A stretch of 43,783 nt of DNA from Virgisporangium ochraceum (GTDB lineage Bacteria > Actinomycetota > Actinomycetes > Mycobacteriales > Micromonosporaceae), in contig NZ_BOPH01000130.1 in NCBI RefSeq assembly GCF_016863655.1, forward strand, positions 1 to 43,783. The letters are read 5' to 3'. This document shows, piece by piece, positions 7,482 to 15,264 of the stretch (the stretch's first letter is position 1; the number at the start of each line of letters is the position of its first letter). The notes beneath the pieces were generated by a model. It was given only the letters and a program-made list of their open reading frames with translations, searched no databases and was not told the origin of the DNA. Both the position numbers and the translations under genes were made by a program.

Positions 7482-8341
7482 GGCTTGTTCGCGGAGCGCT
7501 GGTGATCGTGCTGTTAACGATGATCGCGCCGCTGATCTCCTCAGCCGCCCATGCGGGTGGCGGCGGAGGGGGCGTCGTCTGCTCGAACCCGGCCAACCCG
7601 GTCTGCGACCCGTGGGTGAAGACACCCGGCGGGCCTGGCCAGAGCGGCAGCAACGGCGGTAGTGGCGGCAGCGGAGGTTCCGGCGGCGGCACCAGTGACG
7701 TGCAATGCACGTACACGCCGGCCGACCTGTCCGCCACGAGCGTCGCGGCCCTCGGCGGCCAGCCCTCCGGTGAAGGCGGTTGGTACTTCAAGCGGTGCTA
7801 CGGGCCGGACGGCAGGGCGATTGCCTTTGAAGGACCAATGTGGATATCCGGTCTGCCGCCGACGGTGTCGCCGGAAATCCTGGCGCGGCAGGCACGGTCC
7901 CGCCTCCGCCTTCCGACCGTGGTGGTCGCGCTCAACCCGGCAGGTGACCAGATCGTCCAGCTGCCGACGTGGCTCGCGCTCGACCCGGAATCATGGCGGA
8001 CCCAATCGGCGACGGCCTCGGTCCCAGGGCTGTCGGTGACGGCGACGGCCCGCCCGGTGAGCGCCTCGTGGTCGATGGGCGACGGTGGTTCGGTCAGCTG
8101 TCAGGGTCCGGGCTCGGTGTGGACGCCGGCCGCGGACCCGCGCGCGCCGTCGCCGGACTGCGGCTACACCTACCGGGCTTCGTCCGCGGCGAGCCCTGGC
8201 GGTCGGCACACCGTGACCGTGATGGTCATGTGGGAGGTGACGTGGGCCGGCGCGGGTCAATCGGGCTCGGTGCCGGGGTTGACGACGACGGGTGCCGTTC
8301 AGGTGCGCGTTGAGGAGTCGCAGGCGGTCGTTACGAGGTAG
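7475..8341 (+). CDS. Secreted Gly-rich protein of the pilus operon
   Basis: A 288-residue protein from ATG 7475, which overlaps the lipoprotein stop. It has a signal peptide (LVRGALVIVLLTMIAPLISSAAHA) and then a run of glycines and a Gly/Ser-rich spacer around VCSNPANPVCDPWV. The remaining domain has paired cysteines (CTYTPADLSATS, later KRCYGPDG) and ends in a beta-rich region (SVTATARPVSASWSMGDG, CGYTYRASS) that could be immunoglobulin-like or PKD-like. Proteins of this layout occur next to actinobacterial Tad loci; the role is unproved, with a surface or tip component of the pilus as a reasonable guess. Confidence 0.75.
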   Translation: MLRLVRGALVIVLLTMIAPLISSAAHAGGGGGGVVCSNPANPVCDPWVKTPGGPGQSGSNGGSGGSGGSGGGTSDVQCTYTPADLSATSVAALGGQPSGEGGWYFKRCYGPDGRAIAFEGPMWISGLPPTVSPEILARQARSRLRLPTVVVALNPAGDQIVQLPTWLALDPESWRTQSATASVPGLSVTATARPVSASWSMGDGGSVSCQGPGSVWTPAADPRAPSPDCGYTYRASSAASPGGRHTVTVMVMWEVTWAGAGQSGSVPGLTTTGAVQVRVEESQAVVTR

Positions 8342-8383
8342 TCCATCGACAGGATTTTGTGCGCCTGAGCGGAGGTGTGTGCC

Positions 8384-9079
8384 ATGGCGCTGGGTTCCGT
8401 GCGTCCATCAACCGGAGTGGAGCAGCGTCCGGTTGTCAATCAGGCCCGGGTCGGCCGGGGTCCGTGGCTGGCGGTCCGGCGTCGGCGACGGTTGCCGTTC
8501 GTCGCTCTGGGCGGCCTGCTGGTGATCGTGTCGGTGCTCGGCTATGCCTACGGTGCTGTGCGGTTGGGTGACCGGGTTCAGGTGCTGGCCGTCGCGCGTG
8601 CGTTGGCGGCGGGGCAGGTGATCACGGTGTCGGACCTGCGGACGGTGTCGGCGGCGTCCGATCCGGCGGTGCCGCTGATCCTGGCGTCGCGGGCCGCGTC
8701 GGTGGTGGGCCGGTCGGCGGTGGTGCCGCTGCTGCCCGGAACGCTGCTGACACCTTCGCTGGTTGGGGAGGCGGCGTTCCCGCCGGCGGGAAAGGTGGCG
8801 GCGTCCGTTGTGGTGAAGCCGGGTCAATTCCCGCGCGGTCTGGTCGCCGGGGCTCGGGTCGCGGTGTTCGTCTCGGCCGGTGCACCCGGCGCGGGACCGG
8901 CAGCGACGGCCGCCACCCAGGTCCGCTTGGAGGCAGCTGTCCTTGACGTGGATCCGGCCGGGGACGGGCAGGGCGGAACCGTTGTAACGCTGCTGGTCGA
9001 TGAGGCCGACAGCGAACGTTTGGCTGCGGCGCCTTCCGGCGGTGTGGTGCTGATGCAGCTGACGCCGGGCGGTGGTTGA
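8384..9079 (+). CDS. CpaB/RcpC-like SAF-domain pilus assembly protein
   Basis: A 231-residue protein. ATG 8384 is chosen because GGAGG ends 8 bases before it; the GTG at 8375 lies within that site. Architecture: cytoplasmic basic N-terminus, one membrane segment (LPFVALGGLLVIVSVLGYAYGA), then a SAF domain (VLAVARALAAGQVITVSDL with PLLPGTLLTPSLVG), followed by a region resembling the RcpC/CpaB C-terminal domain. In Tad systems CpaB/RcpC is an envelope-side assembly protein. It is followed 1 base later by the CpaE-like gene. Confidence 0.8.
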   Translation: MALGSVRPSTGVEQRPVVNQARVGRGPWLAVRRRRRLPFVALGGLLVIVSVLGYAYGAVRLGDRVQVLAVARALAAGQVITVSDLRTVSAASDPAVPLILASRAASVVGRSAVVPLLPGTLLTPSLVGEAAFPPAGKVAASVVVKPGQFPRGLVAGARVAVFVSAGAPGAGPAATAATQVRLEAAVLDVDPAGDGQGGTVVTLLVDEADSERLAAAPSGGVVLMQLTPGGG

Positions 9080-9080
9080 G

Positions 9081-9893
9081 ATGGCGTTGCTGGCTGTGAC
9101 CTCTGTGAAGGGTCGCCCGGGCGTGACCACGACAGCCGTGGGACTGGCGCTGACAGCGGCCCGCGCGGTGCTGGTGGAGTGCGATCCGTCCGGTGGCGAC
9201 CTGATGCTGCGCCATCGGCTCGCGGCCCGGCCGACTCTGGTCGACCTGGCCGCAGCCTCACGCATTGCCGGAACCGCCCCGGACGCCGCGCTTGCGGCCG
9301 GCTCGCAGGTGCTACGGCTCGGCGACGCGTCGACGGCGGTCGTGCCCGCGCCACCGGGTGGAGCGCAGGCGCGGGCGGCGTTGCCGGAACTGATGGCCGC
9401 GCAGGCACCGGTCCTGACCATGCCCGACCGGCTCGTGGTCGCAGACTGCGGCCGCCTTACGGCGGAGTCCGTAGCCGGCTCACCGACAGCGCCGCCGATA
9501 TGGCAGCTGCTCGCGGCTGCCGATGTGGTGCTGGTGTTGGCTCGCGGTCGGGCGGATGAGCTGGCGCATCTCCGCGAGCATCTGGGCGGGCTGCTTGATG
9601 CCGGTCCGGGCCTGCTGGTGGTGCTGCTGGCCCCGGGCGGCGTGTATAACGCGGACGAGGTGGCGAACGTGCTGCGTTCTCACGCGGTCACGGGGCTGGC
9701 TCGTGATCCCACCGCCGTGGCGGTGCTCGGCCCGCTACCGAACGATCCGAAAGCAGCGGCGGCTCTCAACGGGGAGCTGCTCGCCGGCCGCCGCTGGTGG
9801 CGCCTGCCACTGATCGCCGCGCTCGAACGTCTGCTGACCGACTTCGCGCCCCGCCTCCAGACCACTGCTGCGAACAGTTGGCCCGCGCGATGA
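9081..9893 (+). CDS. CpaE/MinD-like P-loop protein with degenerate Walker A
   Basis: A 270-residue protein from ATG 9081; a GTG at 9072 is an alternative start. The N-terminus reads VTSVKGRPGVTTTAVGLA, the position of the deviant Walker A of ParA/MinD proteins (KGGxGKTT). The first lysine (K10) is kept, but the second, P-loop lysine is a valine. LVECDPSGGD follows as the switch-like segment. The CpaE/TadZ receiver-like N-terminal domain is absent. In Tad loci TadZ/CpaE positions the assembly machine at the membrane. With the missing lysine, nucleotide binding without efficient hydrolysis is likely. It overlaps the TadA gene by ATGA. Confidence 0.8.
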   Translation: MALLAVTSVKGRPGVTTTAVGLALTAARAVLVECDPSGGDLMLRHRLAARPTLVDLAAASRIAGTAPDAALAAGSQVLRLGDASTAVVPAPPGGAQARAALPELMAAQAPVLTMPDRLVVADCGRLTAESVAGSPTAPPIWQLLAAADVVLVLARGRADELAHLREHLGGLLDAGPGLLVVLLAPGGVYNADEVANVLRSHAVTGLARDPTAVAVLGPLPNDPKAAAALNGELLAGRRWWRLPLIAALERLLTDFAPRLQTTAANSWPAR

Positions 9894-11347
9894 GTCATCC
9901 CATCACCTCGATCCCGGTCGCACGGGTGAACGGCCACTCGCTGACTCCGACCGGGCAGCATCTACCGCTACCCGCTCTGCCACCGGCATCGGCGACCGAT
10001 GATGCCGCCGTCGTGCGGCTGGTTCGCCGACGCGTCGCGGATCGGCTGACGCGGGAGGCGAAGGCCCACGAGTCGGCCGCCGGGTCTGCGATGACCATGG
10101 AGGCGCGCGTTGCGGCGGTGCACCGGCTGATCACCCAGGCGCTCGACGAGCACGCCACAGACGAGATGAACGCCGGCCGGCCGCCGCTGCGCCCGCAAGC
10201 GGAGTCCCGGATTGGTCGGGCGGTGGCGGACTCGCTCCTCGGTGCCGGCGGACTGGAGCCGCTACTTGCCGACAGCCGGGTGGAGGAGGTCAACGCCAAC
10301 GGCTGCGACCGGGTGTTCGTCCGCTACGCCGACGGCACCCGGGTGATGGTCGCGCCGATCGCCGACAGCGACGCGGAGATGGTCGATCTGATCCGCCGCC
10401 TGGCGGCGGACGCCGGCCGGGCAATGCTCGGCGGCGAGGGTGGCGAGGAACGTCGCTGGGACCGCGCAGCGCCGCTGCTGAACCTGCAGCTGCCGGACGG
10501 GTCGCGGCTGCATGCGGTCATGTCGGTGACCCGCCGGCCGTCGCTGTCGATCCGCCGCCACCGCCACCCCCGCGTCACGCTTGCCGACCTGCAGCGGCTC
10601 GGCACGGTCAGCCCGGCCCTGCGGGCGCTGTTGGCTGCGGCGGTGCGGGCGCGGTTGAACATCCTCGTCGCCGGGCCGGTCGGGGCGGGCAAGACGACGC
10701 TGCTGCGGGCGTTGGCGGCCGAGATCGCGCCGCAGGAGCGGATCGTCACGATCGAGGACACCTACGAACTGGCCCTCGACGCAGATCCGATCGCCCATCC
10801 GGATGTGATGCCGCTGCAGACCCGCGACGCCAACGTCGAAGGCGAAGGCGCGATCGACATGAGCACGCTGTTCCGGTCCGGGCTGCGGATGGGGCCTGAC
10901 CGGGTCATCGTCGGCGAGGTCCGCGGCCACGAGGTCATCCCGATGCTCAACGCCATGTCCCAGGGCAACGACGGCTCACTGGGCACCATCCACGCCTCGT
11001 CCTCGGCCGGCGTCTTCCACAAACTCGTCCTTTACGCCGCGCAGTCACCGGAACGGCTGGAGCCCGCCACCACCAACCTCCTCGTCGCCGAGGCCGTCGA
11101 CCTGGTCGTACACCTCGGTTTCACCCCGGACCGTGCCGGCCGCGTCGTGACCTCGGTCCGGGACGTGGTCGGGGCGGACGGGCTGACCGTTGCCTCGAAC
11201 GAGGTGTTCCGACCCGGTCCCGACGGCCGCGCCGTTCCCGGCGCTCCCCTGTCTACCGAACTGGCAGCGGCACTGACCCGGGTCGGATGCGATCCGCGCG
11301 TGGTCGACTCCGCCCGCTGGGCACCGAGCGGTGGGTGGACCCAATGA
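9890..11347 (+). CDS. tadA: TadA/CpaF-family pilus assembly ATPase
   Basis: A 485-residue type II/IV secretion ATPase. ATG 9890 overlaps the preceding TGA. The N-terminal half holds the CpaF-type domain (GAGGLEPLLADSRVEEVNANG). Walker A GPVGAGKTTLLRAL lies near residues 262-275 and is followed by RIVTIEDTYEL (Asp box), the Walker B region MGPDRVIVGEVRG and the His-box LGTIHASSSAG. It should power Flp pilus assembly as a cytoplasmic hexamer acting with TadB and TadC. Length and motifs are normal. The N-terminal 70 residues are poorly conserved in appearance and may be a flexible extension. Confidence 0.95.
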   Translation: MSHPITSIPVARVNGHSLTPTGQHLPLPALPPASATDDAAVVRLVRRRVADRLTREAKAHESAAGSAMTMEARVAAVHRLITQALDEHATDEMNAGRPPLRPQAESRIGRAVADSLLGAGGLEPLLADSRVEEVNANGCDRVFVRYADGTRVMVAPIADSDAEMVDLIRRLAADAGRAMLGGEGGEERRWDRAAPLLNLQLPDGSRLHAVMSVTRRPSLSIRRHRHPRVTLADLQRLGTVSPALRALLAAAVRARLNILVAGPVGAGKTTLLRALAAEIAPQERIVTIEDTYELALDADPIAHPDVMPLQTRDANVEGEGAIDMSTLFRSGLRMGPDRVIVGEVRGHEVIPMLNAMSQGNDGSLGTIHASSSAGVFHKLVLYAAQSPERLEPATTNLLVAEAVDLVVHLGFTPDRAGRVVTSVRDVVGADGLTVASNEVFRPGPDGRAVPGAPLSTELAAALTRVGCDPRVVDSARWAPSGGWTQ

Positions 11348-12273
11348 CCGCTCTGGTTCTGACGGTTCCGCTGGCGGCGCTGCTCGGGCTCGTCACCGGT
11401 CTGGGCGTGCTGCTCATCGGCATCGGACTCACCCGGTCGGCAGCACCGGTCCTTTCGACCGACCGCGAGGAGCGGACTGAATCGCCTTGGTGGGTCCGGC
11501 TCGTGGTCGAAGCAAGCCGCCGCCGGGTGGCGGTCTGCCTGGCCGTCGGCGTGGTGGTAGCGGTGGTGACCCGCTGGCCGGTTGCTGCGGTGCTGTCGAG
11601 CGTCGCGGCCTGGGTACTGCCACAGATCATCGGACCCGACCGTGACCACGAGCGCACACTGGCCCGGATCGAGGCCATCGCGACGTGGACGGAGTCGCTG
11701 CGCGACAACCTGGCCGCGGCAGCGGGGCTGGAGCAGGCGCTCGACGCGTCGGCGATTGAGGCGCCGGAACCGATCCGGGACGAGGTCGCCCTCCTGGCGA
11801 CTCGGCTGCGGCGCGGCTGGCGGCTGGCGGACGCGCTGCGGGCCTTCGCCGCCGAGCTGGCCGACCCGACCGCCGACCTCGTCGTCGCCGGGTTGCTGTT
11901 GGCAGCTCGCGGTGGGGCCGGGCAGCTTGCCGATGTGCTCGGCGAACTGGCGGCCTCCGCGAGGGCGAAGGTCGCCTCCCGGCAACGGGTCGCCTCCGGC
12001 CGGCAGCGCACGCGGACCTCGGCGCGGGTCATCGTGGGTGCGACGTTGGCGATGGCGGCTGTGCTGACGGTGATCAACCGGGGCTACCTGGACCCGTTCG
12101 ACACCGCGTTCGGGCAACTCGTCCTTGCCGGGGCCGGAGGTTGCTTCGGAATAGCGTTTTGGTGGTTGGCCTGGCTCATGCGAGACAAGGACACCAGCCG
12201 CATTCTCGCGCGGGTCGCCGATCCTGCCACAGACGCAGGATCGGCTGTCGATGGTCGGACGGTGTCTCAATGA
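11344..12273 (+). CDS. tadB: TadB-like inner-membrane platform protein
   Basis: A 309-residue protein from ATG 11344, overlapping the tadA stop. Hydrophobic segments: two or three at the N-terminus (ALVLTVPLAALLGLVTGLGV, AVCLAVGVVVAVVTRW) and two at the C-terminus (ARVIVGATLAMAAVLTVI, LVLAGAGGCFGIAFWWLAWL). Between them lies the T2SSF/GspF cytoplasmic helical domain (SLRDNLAAAAGLEQALDASA, RLRRGWRLADALRAFAAEL). TadB and TadC form the membrane platform moved by TadA. Confidence 0.9.
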   Translation: MTALVLTVPLAALLGLVTGLGVLLIGIGLTRSAAPVLSTDREERTESPWWVRLVVEASRRRVAVCLAVGVVVAVVTRWPVAAVLSSVAAWVLPQIIGPDRDHERTLARIEAIATWTESLRDNLAAAAGLEQALDASAIEAPEPIRDEVALLATRLRRGWRLADALRAFAAELADPTADLVVAGLLLAARGGAGQLADVLGELAASARAKVASRQRVASGRQRTRTSARVIVGATLAMAAVLTVINRGYLDPFDTAFGQLVLAGAGGCFGIAFWWLAWLMRDKDTSRILARVADPATDAGSAVDGRTVSQ

Positions 12274-13175
12274 CCGGGGCGCTGCTGTTGGCCGGCGTGG
12301 GGACCGGGCTCGGCGTGTGGCTCATGCTGATCGGCTGGTTCCCCCGGCCGCCCAGACTGGAATCCGCCCTCGATCCGGACCCCTCCGATCCGGCGGCGTA
12401 CCCGCACAGCCCGACAGAAGCGGGCCAGGCCGGGTGGAGCGCGCGGCTGGGACGGCCCGGAGCCCGCTGGTTGCGTCGAGCAGGCCTCCCACGCGCAGGT
12501 GTCCGCCGGGACCTGGTGACGCTTGACAAGCCGGTTGAGGTCCACCTCGCCGAGCAGGCCACCGCGATAGTGTTCGGACTTCTTCTTCCACCGGCGGCGG
12601 TAGGGCTGGTCGGCGTTGCCGGCGGGGCCGGAGCGGGTGCGGCCGTTCCAGTCGTGGCGTCGCTGATCCTCGGCACGGCGGGATTCTTCGCCGCTGACCT
12701 CTCCGCGCGCAGCGAGGCGGCCAAGCACCGGGCGGCGTTCCGTGACGCGCTCAGCTCGTTCCTCGATCTCGTCGTGATCAGCCTTGCCGCTGGATCGGGC
12801 GTCGACCAAGCCTTGGACGAGGCCGCCGCGATCGGATCCGGTCCCGCGTACCGGGAGTTGCGCTACGCGCTGGCCGAGGCGCGGCTGGCGCGGGTGCCGC
12901 CGTGGGATGTCCTTGCCGTGCTCGGCCGTCGCATCGGCCTGGCCGAGTTGCAGCAGCTTGCCGCGACGGTGGCGTTGGCCGGAACCGAGGGGGCGAAGGT
13001 CCGCACGTCGCTGCGGGCTCGGGCGGTGGCGATGCGGGACCGGCAACTCGCTCACGCCGAGGGCGAAGCCAATGCTGCGACCGAACGGATGTCGTTGCCG
13101 GTCGTCGCGCTGTTCGCCGGGTTCCTCATATTCCTGGGCTACCCGGCTGTTGCGGCGGTATTGATCGGGCTCTAG
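12270..13175 (+). CDS. tadC: TadC-like inner-membrane platform protein
   Basis: A 301-residue protein from ATG 12270, coupled by ATGA to tadB. It has an N-terminal membrane segment (LLLAGVGTGLGVWLMLIGW), paired central segments (LLLPPAAVGLVGVAGGAGAG, VVASLILGTAGFFAADL), a T2SSF domain (FRDALSSFLDLVVISLAAGS, VALAGTEGAKVRTSLRARA) and a C-terminal hairpin (LPVVALFAGFLIFLGYPAVA). A normal TadC partner of TadB. Confidence 0.9.
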   Translation: MTGALLLAGVGTGLGVWLMLIGWFPRPPRLESALDPDPSDPAAYPHSPTEAGQAGWSARLGRPGARWLRRAGLPRAGVRRDLVTLDKPVEVHLAEQATAIVFGLLLPPAAVGLVGVAGGAGAGAAVPVVASLILGTAGFFAADLSARSEAAKHRAAFRDALSSFLDLVVISLAAGSGVDQALDEAAAIGSGPAYRELRYALAEARLARVPPWDVLAVLGRRIGLAELQQLAATVALAGTEGAKVRTSLRARAVAMRDRQLAHAEGEANAATERMSLPVVALFAGFLIFLGYPAVAAVLIGL

Positions 13176-13191
13176 AACGGAGATATAGCTG

Positions 13192-13380
13192 ATGATTGGA
13201 CTACTTACTCACCTCTCGGCGGAGCTTCGTCGCCGGTGGCAAGTGGTGCGCCGGACGGGTGACGGCGGCTACTCGACCGAGACGGTACTCGTGACCGCGT
13301 TGCTCGTCGCGCTTGCCATTGTCGTGGTGGGCATCATCGCGGTGAAGGTCACTGGCAAAGCCAACAGCATCAACCTGTGA
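13192..13380 (+). CDS. flp: Flp-type prepilin (major pilin candidate)
   Basis: A 62-residue protein. A basic leader of about 25 residues ends in GDGGYSTETVLVTALLVAL. Cleavage after the first Gly of GG would place Glu at position +5, as in Flp and type IV prepilins, directly before the single hydrophobic helix. The remaining tail is very short (VTGKANSINL), as in Flp pilins. An A24 peptidase that could cut it is encoded at 4406-5164. It is preceded by GGAG and lies 16 bases after tadC. As the shortest pilin-like product it is the best candidate for the fibre subunit. Confidence 0.75.
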   Translation: MIGLLTHLSAELRRRWQVVRRTGDGGYSTETVLVTALLVALAIVVVGIIAVKVTGKANSINL

Positions 13381-13381
13381 C

Positions 13382-13870
13382 ATGCCCGCTCTCATGGTGA
13401 TCCCGCACCGACGGCGAGCCGTCGGCCGTTCGACGCAAGGGTTTCGTGCGCGCTGCAGACGCCTCACAGCCCGTCCGGATGCCGGCGGTGCCACCGCGGA
13501 GCTGGCGATCGCGATGCCGTTGCTGCTACTGATCGTCATGTTCATCGTTCAGGCCGGGGTGTGGATGCACGCCACCCATGTAGCCCAAGCCGCCGCCAAC
13601 CGTGCCGCGAGTGCTGCCGCCGCGTACACCGGCAGCGCCTCCGCTGGGCAGACCGCAGCGGCCGAAACCCTGGCTGCGCTCGGCGACGGCGTGTTGAAGA
13701 ACCCGGTCATCACCGTGACCCGCACCGCCACCGAGGTTCGCGTCGAAATCGTGGGCACCGCCGCAACCGTGGTCCCAGGCATCCAATGGACGGCACGAGC
13801 GGTGGTCGTTCGTCCTGTAGAGAGGTTCGTCCCAGGCCGCGGAACGGCACCCACGGCAGGCAGCCGATGA
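13382..13870 (+). CDS. tadE: TadE-like pseudopilin
   Basis: A 162-residue protein starting 1 base after the Flp stop. A basic leader of about 37 residues precedes GGATAELAIAMPLLLLIVMF, a TadE-type N-terminal hydrophobic helix with Glu at a pilin-like position. This is followed by an Ala-rich helix (VAQAAANRAASAAAAY) and a small beta-rich end. TadE proteins are minor pilins processed by the same peptidase. The long basic leader is typical of actinobacterial members. Confidence 0.8.
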   Translation: MPALMVIPHRRRAVGRSTQGFRARCRRLTARPDAGGATAELAIAMPLLLLIVMFIVQAGVWMHATHVAQAAANRAASAAAAYTGSASAGQTAAAETLAALGDGVLKNPVITVTRTATEVRVEIVGTAATVVPGIQWTARAVVVRPVERFVPGRGTAPTAGSR

Positions 13871-14436
13871 AGTCCTCGTCTACCGGCATCCGTCGTCTCC
13901 GGACTGCCTTCGTGCAAAGGATGCGTTTGCTTCGCCTAACCGGGGACCGAGGTTCCAGCACCGTGGAGACGTCATTGCTGACACCGCTGCTGGTGATGAT
14001 CCTGCTGCTCGTCGTCTTGTGTGGACGGCTGGCCTCCGTCCAACTCGACCTCGACGCCGCCGCGAGCGCCGCCGCACGAGCCGGCTCCCTGGCCCGCACA
14101 GAACAGGCCGCCCGAACGGACGCCGAACGCGCAGCCCGCGACACCCTCGCCGCCCGCTCCGCCACCTGCACCGTCCTGACCGTCACCGTCACCACCGACG
14201 GCCAGCGACCCGGAAGCGCAGTTACGGTGACGTTGTCCTGCCAGGTGCCGCTGGCCGACCTGCTCCTCCTCGGTGTGCCCGGCAGCCGAACCGTCGAGGC
14301 CACCGCCACCTCCCCGGTCGATGTCTGGCGCGGCGTTTCGCTCGAGTTCAGCAGCGTCGGAAGGGCGGTCGTCGGCAAACCGCCACCTCGGCTCTGCACG
14401 ACAGAGAACGTTGCGATGAAGGGAGTACCACGATGA
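13867..14436 (+). CDS. Second TadE-like pseudopilin
   Basis: A 189-residue protein from ATG 13867, coupled by ATGA to the first tadE. A basic leader is followed by GSSTVETSLLTPLLVMILLL, a prepilin-like cleavage and hydrophobic segment with Glu shortly after the Gly/Ser site. Next comes an Ala-rich helix (DLDAAASAAARAGSLAR) and a Cys-containing beta-rich domain (ATCTVLTVTV, VTLSCQVPLADLLLLG). It probably acts as a minor pilin together with its neighbour and the TadG-like protein. Confidence 0.8.
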   Translation: MKSSSTGIRRLRTAFVQRMRLLRLTGDRGSSTVETSLLTPLLVMILLLVVLCGRLASVQLDLDAAASAAARAGSLARTEQAARTDAERAARDTLAARSATCTVLTVTVTTDGQRPGSAVTVTLSCQVPLADLLLLGVPGSRTVEATATSPVDVWRGVSLEFSSVGRAVVGKPPPRLCTTENVAMKGVPR

Positions 14437-14732
14437 CCTCCGCTGGGCCGCAGCCGCCGGTCGTGCCACCGAGCGATGACCCTGACGCCGACGCCAGGTT
14501 CGCCGCCTACCTCGCCGATGTCGCCGCGAACGTCGACGACCCGGAATGGGGCGAGGAACACCGAGCGATCCTCGATGACGATCCGGAGACGCAACGCGCC
14601 CTGTTCGACCTGGCCGAGGCGATGGCGGCGGGAACCGCCACGACCTCCCCATTGTCGACGCTGGTGACGGCAGTCGCCGTGGTGGTCCTCGCCGCAGTCG
14701 TCATGGTGTTCCTCATCGGGGTGCTGATATGA
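14433..14732 (+). CDS. Small acidic membrane protein in the pilus operon
   Basis: A 99-residue protein from ATG 14433, overlapping the previous stop (ATGA) and the next start. The first 65 residues are acidic (SDDPDADARFAAYLADVAAN, DDDPETQRALFDLAEAM), and the C-terminus is a single membrane helix (TLVTAVAVVVLAAVVMVFLI). It looks like a tail-anchored protein facing the cytoplasm. No family is recognised. Its position between two pseudopilin genes suggests a role in assembly or regulation of the pilus. Confidence 0.7.
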   Translation: MTSAGPQPPVVPPSDDPDADARFAAYLADVAANVDDPEWGEEHRAILDDDPETQRALFDLAEAMAAGTATTSPLSTLVTAVAVVVLAAVVMVFLIGVLI

Positions 14733-15244
14733 GCACCCGTCGCGATCGGTCTCTACGACGGCCGGCAGGCCACGCCGTGCAGATGTGGGTCGTGGCGGCA
14801 TGGCGGTGGTTGCGCGCGCGGACCGGCGGACGAGTGGGCTCGGACGCCGGCCAGGTGACAGCCTTCGCAGTCATCCTGACCGTGGCGCTACTCGCCGTGG
14901 CCGGGTTGGTCCTTGACGGTGGGCTGGCCCTGTCACAGAAGGCGCGGGCGTTGGACATCGCGCAGGCGGCGGCACGCGCTGGAGCTCAGGAACTCGACCT
15001 GTACAAGTTCCGCACGTCCAACGTCGCCGAACTCGACCCGGCCCGGGCCGCCGCTGCCGCCCGCACATGGCTGGCGTCGGCCGGCGCCGACGGCGAGGCC
15101 ACAGCCACCACCACCACGGTGACCGTGACGGTGCGACGCACCGCCACCGCTCAGCTCCTGCAACTCGTCGGCGTTCGCGAGCTGCGGGTGTTAGCGACGG
15201 CGACCGCCACGGCGGTACAGGGCGTCACTGAACCGGGCACCTGA
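14729..15244 (+). CDS. TadG/TadE-like pilus assembly protein
   Basis: A 171-residue protein. After a basic leader, SDAGQVTAFAVILTVALLAVAGLVLDGG is the start of a TadE/G-like (PF13400-type) protein, followed by ALSQKARALDIAQAAARAGAQEL, the conserved Ala-rich helix. The rest is short and beta-rich, so the von Willebrand-like domain of full TadG is missing. It is coupled to the preceding gene by ATGA. Confidence 0.8.
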   Translation: MSTRRDRSLRRPAGHAVQMWVVAAWRWLRARTGGRVGSDAGQVTAFAVILTVALLAVAGLVLDGGLALSQKARALDIAQAAARAGAQELDLYKFRTSNVAELDPARAAAAARTWLASAGADGEATATTTTVTVTVRRTATAQLLQLVGVRELRVLATATATAVQGVTEPGT

Positions 15245-15264
15245 CTCAGGAAAGGGGCGGCTTC

